A program made the translations under genes and the position numbers. 9,692 nt of DNA from Atopobiaceae bacterium (lineage in GTDB: Bacteria; Actinomycetota; Coriobacteriia; Coriobacteriales; Atopobiaceae). The notes beneath the pieces were generated by a model. That model ran no database searches. It was given only the letters and a program-made list of their open reading frames with translations, and had not been told where the DNA came from. Location of the stretch: assembly GCA_017460265.1 (NCBI GenBank), contig JAFUBJ010000448.1, positions 1 to 9,692 of the forward strand. Direction: 5' to 3'. Positions 1 through 5,190 of this stretch are shown piece by piece (position 1 is the stretch's first letter; each line of letters starts with the position of its first letter).

Positions 1-131
1 AAGCCGCAGACGTTGCCCGTGCAGCCGCCCGCATCGCAGATGACCACAATGCCGCCCAGCTCAAACAGCACGGAGACCGCGCCAGACTGGTCCGGCGCGA
101 AGGGGGTCAGATACTTGCGAAGGCCTCTCAT
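1..131 (-). CDS. Nitrogenase component 1-like protein, second subunit (partial, N-terminus only)
   Basis: Only the first 43 codons are present; the gene runs off the left edge on the minus strand. The start is ATG at 131-129, preceded by an AGGTGA Shine-Dalgarno about 5 bases upstream. It overlaps the TGA of the preceding gene by 4 bases (ATGA), so translation is probably coupled. The visible protein begins MRGLRKYLTPFAPDQSG, then a hydrophobic strand and ICDAGGCTGNVCG. The GGC at residues 35-37 sits where nitrogenase NifD/NifE-type subunits have their first cluster-binding cysteine (GPxGC), and C32 and C42 flank it. This opening resembles 'nitrogenase component 1' proteins that pair with the upstream gene product in anaerobes. 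I infer it is the second subunit of a heteromeric reductase that accepts electrons from the NifH-like protein. The substrate is unknown, and the C-terminal domains cannot be assessed. Confidence 0.75.
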   Translation of the reverse strand, partial: MRGLRKYLTPFAPDQSGAVSVLFELGGIVVICDAGGCTGNVCG

Positions 132-1414
132 GCGCTCACCTCGCTCAGCGCCTCAAAGAGGTGCGTCACGCCCGCGTAGCCAAAGGGCTGCACGTCGGAG
201 TTCCAGTCAAGCCCCGCCGCCTCGGGGTGGTACCAGCGGGCGTCCTTCCCCAGCGCAAAGTCAACGGGGCAGGCGCTCGCGTCGTAGTGGATCATGGTGG
301 GCTCCATGTTGGAGTACACGCGCACGTCAGGCGCAAGCTCTGCCAGGCGGCGCAGGAAAACGAAGTTCTCCCCGGTCAGCGTGCCAAACACCTCATGGAC
401 CGCAAAGCCGTAGCGCGTGAGGGCAAGCGCGAGCTCAAACGGGTCACCGTTCAGGCACTCCCCGATGGCAAACGAGGCGTGCTCGTGCGCCGCGGCAAAA
501 CTCTCCACGGCGGCAGCTGCGGCGGCGTAGTCCGCCTCGTCGTCAAACGCGGTCCCCAGTACCTGGCCAAACGCCTGGTACTGTCGGCGGATGCGGTCAA
601 GCTGGTACAGCCGCGTGAGCTCGATGGAAGGAATCTGCAGGCGCTCTTCCAGGTCGGCCGCGGCAAAGCGAGCCTCGGGGTGAAGCACCAGGTTGAAGTT
701 GGCCTCGGCCATGCCCAAAAACTCGTCAAAGTCTGTGCAACGCGAGACCTCGCGCACCTTGCGGACGCCAATACCGCGCAGGTATTGGTACAGTTCGCAC
801 TCGTCCTCCAGCGGGGCAAAGAAGCCAAGCACGTTGACCGAGGTGGGACGCTTGGGCAGCGGCTCAAGCAGGGAGTAGAGGCTCTGGCGCACGTGCACCA
901 TGGGCGGACGACGTCCCTCGCGGGTGAGCGCGTACATGTAGCAGGGGCGCACGGGCAGGCCCACGCGCTCCTCGGCACGGCGGCAGACACGCTCCATGTC
1001 GGTTCCCAGCAGGGCATCGACGCAGGTGATGCAGATCATGAAGACCGACGGGCGCTCGGGCAGGCATGCCACACACTCCTTCACGGCCTGCGGGATGCGC
1101 GAGAGGTGGCGGCCCGTAACGATGTCGGTCTCGTCCATGGTGAGATAGAAGAAGCGGCCCTCATAGCCAGGAATCGTGCTGATAAGCGAGGTGTTGCGCC
1201 CGCAGCAGCCAGGGGCAACCACCAGCATGACAGAGCCCGGGATGGCGAGGCCGGCGCGCTTCACGCCAAAGCCCTCGGCGCCGGGCGAGTTGAAGGCCAG
1301 CGTGGCGGGGGAGCTATAGATGAGGTGGCGGCCAGAGACCAGCTCGTCGGGAAGGTTGTCAATCCCGCGCTGCACGAGCTCTGCCGCCGTAAACGAACGG
1401 GCGACACGCTCCAT
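128..1414 (-). CDS. Nitrogenase component 1-like protein (NifD/NifK fold), first subunit
   Basis: A 428-residue protein of the nitrogenase component 1 family (PF00148 type). In true nitrogenase this fold houses the P-cluster and active-site cofactor; in relatives (protochlorophyllide reductases, CfbD, methylthio-alkane reductases) it reduces other substrates using electrons from a NifH-like partner. Visible marks are PGCCGRNTS (C70, C71), matching the first P-cluster cysteine motif; TDIVTGR around residues 96-102, recalling the nitrogenase D-I-V-F-G-G segment; and CITCVDALLGTD (C128, C131), where C131 aligns with the third P-cluster cysteine (C-P-I-G-L-I-G-D in NifD). No cysteine lies between 71 and 114, so the middle P-cluster ligand seems absent; C114, C117 and C144 are extra. 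The start ATG at 1414-1412 has a GAGGTG Shine-Dalgarno and lies 2 bases after the NifH-like stop. It overlaps the next gene by 4 bases. The family is secure; the reaction is not, and diazotrophy is not implied. Confidence 0.85.
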   Translation of the reverse strand: MERVARSFTAAELVQRGIDNLPDELVSGRHLIYSSPATLAFNSPGAEGFGVKRAGLAIPGSVMLVVAPGCCGRNTSLISTIPGYEGRFFYLTMDETDIVTGRHLSRIPQAVKECVACLPERPSVFMICITCVDALLGTDMERVCRRAEERVGLPVRPCYMYALTREGRRPPMVHVRQSLYSLLEPLPKRPTSVNVLGFFAPLEDECELYQYLRGIGVRKVREVSRCTDFDEFLGMAEANFNLVLHPEARFAAADLEERLQIPSIELTRLYQLDRIRRQYQAFGQVLGTAFDDEADYAAAAAAVESFAAAHEHASFAIGECLNGDPFELALALTRYGFAVHEVFGTLTGENFVFLRRLAELAPDVRVYSNMEPTMIHYDASACPVDFALGKDARWYHPEAAGLDWNSDVQPFGYAGVTHLFEALSEVSA

Positions 1415-1416
1415 GG

Positions 1417-2172
1417 CTACACCTCGTTGTTCCAGAGCCTGGTGGCAAGGTCAAGGAAGCGCTGGCTTACGGGGAGGGTCGGGTCGCCCTCGATGACGGT
1501 CTTGCCCTCTTCCTCAAAGCGGATGATGTCGGCAGAGCGCGGAATCTCGGCCACCACGGGCAGGTTGTGCTCGTCGGCGAAGGCCTGGACCTTCTCCGTC
1601 TCGCGCTCCACGTCGCGGTGGTTGCAGATGATGCCGGCCACGCGGGCGTACCCGCGGTCCTCGAAGTTCTCCACTGCCGTGTTGATATTGTTGGCGGCGT
1701 AGAGGGCCATCTTCTCGCCCGAGGTGACGATGAGCACCTTCTCGGCGTAGCCCTCGCGGATGGGCGCGGCAAAGCCGCCGCAGACCACGTCGCCCAGCAC
1801 GTCGTAGAGCACCACGTCGGGCTGCCACGTCTCAAAGAGGCGGAGGTCCTCAAGCAGGTTGAAGGTGGCGATGATGCCGCGGCCGGCGCAGCCCAGGCCA
1901 GGCGTGGGACCACCGGTCTCAATGCAGAGCACGCCGCCAAAGCCCTCGCGCGCGATCTCGTCGATGCTTTCGGGGTCAGCGTCGCTTTCGCGCATGAGGT
2001 TCATGACGGGCTTGAGGGGCTGGCCGCCCAGCAAGTTGATGGTTGAGTCTGCCTTGGGGTCGCAACCAATCTGGATGACGCGCCTGCCCTGCATGGCGAA
2101 GGCTGCGGCGTGGTTGCTGGTGATGGTGGACTTGCCGATGCCACCCTTACCGTAACCGGCAATCTTAAGCAC
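1417..2172 (-). CDS. NifH-like dinitrogenase-reductase-type ATPase (Fe protein homologue)
   Basis: A 251-residue P-loop ATPase of the NifH/BchL family, a homodimer that would bridge a [4Fe-4S] cluster and pass single electrons to a component 1 partner on ATP hydrolysis. It has the Walker A GKGGIGKST (residues 8-16), switch I GCDPKADST (D38, K40, D42), GCAGRG with cluster cysteine C95 and the arginine (R98) at the ADP-ribosylation position of nitrogenase Fe proteins, and DVLGDVVCGGF with the second cluster cysteine C131. It is shorter than the usual 275-295 residues, through a trimmed loop before GCAGRG and a short C-terminus. The start is GTG at 2172-2170, with GGAG six bases upstream; no in-frame ATG lies near. 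It is the first gene of a three-gene minus-strand operon with two component 1-like proteins. No nifB, nifE, nifN or ferredoxin is visible, so nitrogen fixation should not be assumed. Plain labels such as nifH would overstate what is known. Confidence 0.88.
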   Translation of the reverse strand: MLKIAGYGKGGIGKSTITSNHAAAFAMQGRRVIQIGCDPKADSTINLLGGQPLKPVMNLMRESDADPESIDEIAREGFGGVLCIETGGPTPGLGCAGRGIIATFNLLEDLRLFETWQPDVVLYDVLGDVVCGGFAAPIREGYAEKVLIVTSGEKMALYAANNINTAVENFEDRGYARVAGIICNHRDVERETEKVQAFADEHNLPVVAEIPRSADIIRFEEEGKTVIEGDPTLPVSQRFLDLATRLWNNEV

Positions 2173-2277
2173 GATGGGCTCCGTGGACGTCCTGCTCGGG
2201 CGAACCCTTGCGGTCAGAACGGGACGTCTATCGTAGCATGAACGTGATGGCGATTTGTGTGCGTTGTGAGACTCGCC

Positions 2278-2342
2278 GTGCGCCCTGGGGGTAGCCCCTT
2301 AGGCGCACCAAAATGCGCCCTGGGGCTACCCCTAGGGCGCAC
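2278..2342. repeat. REP/BIME-like pair of inverted palindromic units
   Basis: Two palindromic units of about 30 bases lie side by side between the divergent NifH-like and hydF genes. Unit 1 (2278-2308) has terminal arms GTGCGCC/GGCGCAC around GGGG-GTAG-CCCC. Unit 2 (2314-2341) has an 8-base stem TGCGCCCT/AGGGCGCA, then GGGG-CTA-CCCC with one bulged T. Unit 2 closely matches the reverse complement of unit 1 (GGGGCTACCCC and AGGGCGCAC are identical), so each unit folds alone and the two can also pair together. This head-to-head arrangement is typical of REP/BIME elements. It could also insulate the two divergent transcripts. No T-run follows either stem, which argues against simple intrinsic terminators. 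Confidence 0.75.
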
Positions 2343-2370
2343 GTGACGACGACCAAGTGCGGCAACTTCG

Positions 2371-2376
2371 TATAGT
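2371..2376 (+). promoter_or_regulatory. Possible -10 element for hydFE
   Basis: TATAGT matches the -10 consensus at five of six positions and lies 50 bases before the hydF start, between the palindrome pair and the ribosome binding site. No convincing TTGACA-like -35 lies 16-18 bases upstream, so any promoter here would be weak or activator-dependent. This is the only good -10 hexamer I see for hydF. Confidence 0.3.
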
Positions 2377-2386
2377 ATGTCTTGCA

Positions 2387-2417
2387 TCCGACCGAGAGGT
2401 TGATTCCGACCGAGAGG
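2387..2417 (+). repeat. 13-base direct repeat in hydF leader
   Basis: TCCGACCGAGAGG occurs at 2387-2399 and again at 2405-2417, an 18-base period. The second copy supplies the GAGGAG ribosome binding site (2414-2419), seven bases before the hydF ATG. The first copy carries a second GAGAGG with no suitable start codon after it. It looks like a small tandem duplication of the leader; a regulatory role is unproven. Confidence 0.7.
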
Positions 2418-2426
2418 AGCGAGGCC

Positions 2427-3680
2427 ATGGGCCTAACCGATCTGCCCTCCGCCGAGAGGGTGCATATTGCGTTCTTTGGGTGCCGCAACGCCGGCAAGTC
2501 GAGCGTGGTCAACGCCGTGACGGGGCAGGACCTGTCGGTGGTGTCTGACTACGCGGGCACTACCACCGATCCTGTTCAGAAGTCCATGGAGCTCCTGCCC
2601 CTGGGGCCGGTGGTGATCATCGATACCCCAGGCTTTGACGACGAGGGCCTTCTGGGCGAGAAGCGCGTGCGGCGTACCAAGCAGATTCTGGGCCGCGCTG
2701 ACGTGGCAGTGCTGGTGGTTGACGGCGCGCGTGGCATGTCCGACACAGACCGAGCCCTGGTGGACCTGTTCCGGGCCCGAGCCATCCCGTATGTGGTGGC
2801 CTTCAACAAGGCGGACCTGGTGGACGGGCCCACTCCTGGCAAGACGGACGAAGCGGGCAACCTCTGGGTGAGCGCGCTCACCAGGGCGGGCATCTGGGAG
2901 CTCAAGGAGCAGATTGGTCGCTTGGCGCCTGAGAAAGATCCCGAGCGACGCCTGCTCGCAGACCTCATGCAGCCCAACGACTACGTGGTGCTCGTCTGCC
3001 CCATTGACGAGTCCGCGCCCAAGGGCCGCCTCATCCTGCCGCAGCAGATGGCCATCCGTGACTCGCTTGATGTGGGTGCCATTCCCGTGGTCTGCCGCGA
3101 GACCGAGCTGGCGCAGGCGCTTGCAGGGCTGGCGCGCCCGGCGGCACTCGTCGTTACCGACAGCCAAGCCTTTGCGGTGGTGCGTGACACCGTGCCCGAG
3201 CGCATCCCCTTGACGTCGTTCTCTATCCTCATGGCTCGCTACAAGGGCTTTCTGCGCACGGCTGCCGCGGGCGTTGCGGCGGTGGAGACGTTGCATGACG
3301 GTGATTGCGTCCTGATGGCAGAGGGCTGCACGCACCACCGGCAGTGCAACGACATCGGCACCGTCAAGATTCCGCGCTGGCTGCGTGCCCATACGGGTGC
3401 TGACCTGCGGATTGAGACCTGCTCGGGCCGCGAGTTCCCCGAGGACCTCTCGCCCTACGCGCTGGTGGTGCACTGCGGCGGCTGCATGATTACCGAGCGC
3501 GACGTGACGGAGCGCATGCATCAGGCCGAGCGGCAGGGTGTGCCCTTCACCAACTACGGCATCGCCATTGCCCAGATGACAGGCACGCTGGAGCGCAGCG
3601 TGCGGCTGTTCCCGCGGGTGCATGCGCTCGTGACCGACGGCGGCAATGTCAATGAAGCGCAGGTGAGTGCCCGTGGATAG
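2427..3680 (+). CDS. hydF: [FeFe]-hydrogenase maturation GTPase HydF
   Basis: HydF is the GTPase scaffold on which the 2Fe subcluster of the [FeFe]-hydrogenase H-cluster is assembled before transfer to the apo-hydrogenase. The 417-residue protein starts with a GTPase domain: G1 GCRNAGKSS (18-26), G2 threonines about 45-47, G3 DTPG (66-69), G4 NKAD (127-130) and G5 SAL (149-151). A dimerisation region follows, then the C-terminal cluster domain with CTH (C301, H303) and CGGC (C350, C353). That gives CxH-x46-CxxC, the exact spacing of the HydF [4Fe-4S] motif. The start is ATG 2427, with GAGGAG seven bases upstream; an in-frame TTG at 2382 is not needed. Its stop overlaps the hydE start by 8 bases, so the two are co-translated. 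The nitrogenase-like operon is transcribed divergently from the same spacer. Length and motifs are normal for the family. Confidence 0.97.
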   Translation: MGLTDLPSAERVHIAFFGCRNAGKSSVVNAVTGQDLSVVSDYAGTTTDPVQKSMELLPLGPVVIIDTPGFDDEGLLGEKRVRRTKQILGRADVAVLVVDGARGMSDTDRALVDLFRARAIPYVVAFNKADLVDGPTPGKTDEAGNLWVSALTRAGIWELKEQIGRLAPEKDPERRLLADLMQPNDYVVLVCPIDESAPKGRLILPQQMAIRDSLDVGAIPVVCRETELAQALAGLARPAALVVTDSQAFAVVRDTVPERIPLTSFSILMARYKGFLRTAAAGVAAVETLHDGDCVLMAEGCTHHRQCNDIGTVKIPRWLRAHTGADLRIETCSGREFPEDLSPYALVVHCGGCMITERDVTERMHQAERQGVPFTNYGIAIAQMTGTLERSVRLFPRVHALVTDGGNVNEAQVSARG

Positions 3681-4719
3681 CCGTCTGAGAGAGCTTGTTG
3701 AGAAGCTCGCGGTGGAGCACACGCTTGCTGACGACGAGTACTTCGACCTCATCGAGCATCGCACGCCCGAGGCGGCGGAGCTTCTCGCCGAGCGCGCCGT
3801 GGCGGCGCGCCAGCCCATCTACGGCACCACGGTCTTCACGCGCGGCCTCATCGAGATCAGCAACATCTGCAAGAACGACTGCATCTACTGCGGCATCAGG
3901 CGCTCAAACCGCAACGTGAAGCGCTACCGCCTTGAGCCCGACGTCATCGTGGCGTGCGCGCGCGAGGGCTATGAGCTGGGCTTTCGCACCATCGTGCTGC
4001 AGGGCGGCGAGGACGCCTACTACACCGACGAGGTGCTGGGCAGCATTGTCTCGCGCATCAAGGAGGCGTGCCCCGACACGGCGGTGACCCTTTCCATGGG
4101 AGAGCGCAGCTACGAAAGCTACCAACGCCTGTACGACGCGGGCGCGGACCGTTACCTCCTGCGCCACGAGACGGCCGATCCTGACCATTACGCACGCCTG
4201 CATCCTGTGGAGATGAGCTGGGAACACCGCATGCAATGCCTGCGTGACCTGCGCTCCATTGGCTATCAGGTGGGTGCGGGCTTCATGGTGGGCTCGCCCT
4301 TCCAGACCACCGTGCACCTCGTGAAAGAGATGCGCTTTGTGGAGTTCTTCAAGCCCGAGATGTGCGGCATCGGCCCCTTCATCCCGCATCATGACACGCC
4401 GTTTGCCCACAAGCGGGCGGGGGCGCTGGAGCTGACGCTCTACCTGCTAAGCATCATCCGGCTCATCCATCCACACGTGCTTCTGCCTGCGACTACGGCC
4501 TTGGGCACCATCGACCCTCGCGGTCGCGAGAAGGGCATGTTGGCTGGTGCAAACGTGGTCATGCCTAACCTGTCGCCGGTGGCCGTGCGCAAGCAGTATG
4601 AGCTTTACGACAACAAGATCTGCACCGGTGAGGAGTCTGCCCAGTGCCGTGGTTGCCTCGGCCTGCGCATGAATCTGATTGGCTATGACCTGGCCGTTGA
4701 CCGCGGAGATTTCCGTTGA
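3673..4719 (+). CDS. hydE: [FeFe]-hydrogenase H-cluster maturation radical SAM enzyme HydE
   Basis: HydE is a cytoplasmic radical S-adenosylmethionine enzyme that acts on an Fe-cysteine carbonyl/cyanide precursor during assembly of the hydrogenase 2Fe subcluster. The 348-residue protein has the radical SAM motif CKNDCIYC (C66, C70, C73), the glycine-rich segment LQGGED after the second strand, and a TIM-barrel-length body. A C-terminal trio C317-x7-C325-x2-C328 matches the spacing of the second, non-essential cluster site known in Thermotoga maritima HydE. Two in-frame GTG codons compete for the start. The one at 3667 directly abuts AGGTGA (3661-3666); the one at 3673 has it about six bases upstream, so I chose 3673 (the longer form adds two residues). 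It overlaps the end of hydF. The HydG partner that makes CO and cyanide from tyrosine is not in the window. Confidence 0.97.
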   Translation: MDSRLRELVEKLAVEHTLADDEYFDLIEHRTPEAAELLAERAVAARQPIYGTTVFTRGLIEISNICKNDCIYCGIRRSNRNVKRYRLEPDVIVACAREGYELGFRTIVLQGGEDAYYTDEVLGSIVSRIKEACPDTAVTLSMGERSYESYQRLYDAGADRYLLRHETADPDHYARLHPVEMSWEHRMQCLRDLRSIGYQVGAGFMVGSPFQTTVHLVKEMRFVEFFKPEMCGIGPFIPHHDTPFAHKRAGALELTLYLLSIIRLIHPHVLLPATTALGTIDPRGREKGMLAGANVVMPNLSPVAVRKQYELYDNKICTGEESAQCRGCLGLRMNLIGYDLAVDRGDFR

Positions 4720-4724
4720 TGACG

Positions 4725-4753
4725 GGGACCAGAAGGTCGGACCCTCTGGTCCC
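4725..4753. terminator. Hairpin between convergent hydE and TM1266-type gene
   Basis: GGGACCAGA (4725-4733) pairs perfectly with TCTGGTCCC (4745-4753). After one A/C mismatch, GGT/ACC continues the stem to a three-base loop. It lies six bases after the hydE stop and six bases beyond the stop of the opposing gene, so it probably terminates or protects both transcripts. There is no T-run on either side, so intrinsic termination efficiency is uncertain. Confidence 0.7.
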
Positions 4754-4758
4754 GATGG

Positions 4759-5016
4759 TTACTCGACGGTAATCACGTTGGAGTAGGCCGTCTTGGCGCT
4801 GACGCCGGGGAGGTTGCCCACCTTGCCTGCGAGGGCCGAGATGATGTCGCCCGGGGCGTCGATGGCAACGCTGATCACGTTGATGCCCTTGGCGCGGTAG
4901 GGGACACCCATTCGCCCGATGATGTAATTGCCATACTCGTGCAGGATGGCATTGAGGCTCTCGACCGACTTGGCCTCCTCGACGATGATGCCGATGACGG
5001 CGACACGTGTCTCCAT
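4759..5016 (-). CDS. TM1266-type iron-only hydrogenase system putative regulator
   Basis: An 85-residue protein with an ACT/ferredoxin-like beta-alpha-beta layout: METRVAVIGIIVE (strand), a helix through about residues 16-30, YIIGRMGVPY, then INVISVAIDAP, a second helix about 56-66, and SAKTAYSNVITVE. It matches the family annotated as 'putative iron-only hydrogenase system regulator' (TM1266 type), which sits in hydE/hydF/hydG clusters of many anaerobes. No DNA-binding motif is visible, and the regulatory label rests on family annotation, so a ligand-sensing or accessory role is equally possible. The start ATG 5016-5014 has GAGGGG eight bases upstream; the frame extends 53 codons further upstream, but without family similarity. 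It is convergent with hydE across a hairpin, with its own promoter candidate in the spacer toward the UvrA-like gene. Confidence 0.9.
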   Translation of the reverse strand: METRVAVIGIIVEEAKSVESLNAILHEYGNYIIGRMGVPYRAKGINVISVAIDAPGDIISALAGKVGNLPGVSAKTAYSNVITVE

Positions 5017-5052
5017 GGTGTGTTCCCCTCTGCTTATGTCAGTGTTGTCTTG

Positions 5053-5081
5053 ATTGTACTTGCTCGACATGTATTTGCCCA
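5053..5081 (-). promoter_or_regulatory. Possible promoter for the TM1266-type gene
   Basis: On the minus strand, TACAAT (plus positions 5053-5058) would be the -10, and TGGGCA (5076-5081) the -35 at a 17-base spacing, matching four of six -35 positions. Transcription would begin around 5046, leaving a leader of about 30 bases that includes the GAGGGG ribosome binding site. Confidence 0.4.
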
Positions 5082-5131
5082 TGCTGATGCTTTGGCGAAG
5101 ACACCCGAACTGATGCCCCAGCTGCTCTCGC

Positions 5132-5157
5132 TTGACTGGTGAGCTCGCGGCTACAAT
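5132..5157 (+). promoter_or_regulatory. Possible promoter for the UvrA-like gene
   Basis: TACAAT (5152-5157) is a good -10 hexamer placed 33 bases before the ATG at 5191. TTGACT (5132-5137) is a good -35 hexamer, but the spacer is only 14 bases, shorter than sigma-70-type promoters normally tolerate. The hexamers are convincing and the spacing is not; activator remodelling or a fortuitous -35 are both possible. A GAGCTC palindrome (5141-5146) lies in the spacer. Confidence 0.35.
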
Positions 5158-5190
5158 GGTGTGTACCGCACTCACAATGAGGAGTTCTCT

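Noticed and set aside
161..1702. Long plus-strand open frame of 513 codons
   Set aside because: It is antisense to the component 1-like and NifH-like genes, which have clear motifs and ribosome sites. It arises from high-GC codon bias and its protein is low-complexity and unlike any family.
1..2172. A true nitrogen-fixation operon
   Set aside because: Component 1 sequences are divergent with altered cysteine ligands, the Fe protein is short, and no cofactor assembly genes are visible.
2278..2342. CRISPR array or riboswitch
   Set aside because: There are only two units, in inverted orientation, with no spacers and no recognisable aptamer.
2382..2426. Upstream TTG start for HydF adding 15 residues
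   Set aside because: No ribosome binding site precedes it and the added residues come from the 13-base direct repeat; ATG 2427 has GAGGAG at ideal spacing.
2433..3818. Minus-strand open frame of 461 codons opposite hydF
   Set aside because: It lies wholly over hydF and the start of hydE, whose GTPase and radical SAM motifs are unambiguous; the antisense product is His/Arg-rich with no recognisable domain.
5017..5175. Upstream extension of the TM1266-type protein by 53 residues
   Set aside because: The extension has no family similarity and would cross a plausible promoter and the GAGGGG ribosome site in front of ATG 5016.
5161..5190. GTG 5161 as start of the UvrA-like protein
   Set aside because: It would fall at the predicted transcription start and lacks a ribosome site; ATG 5191 has GAGGAG six bases upstream.
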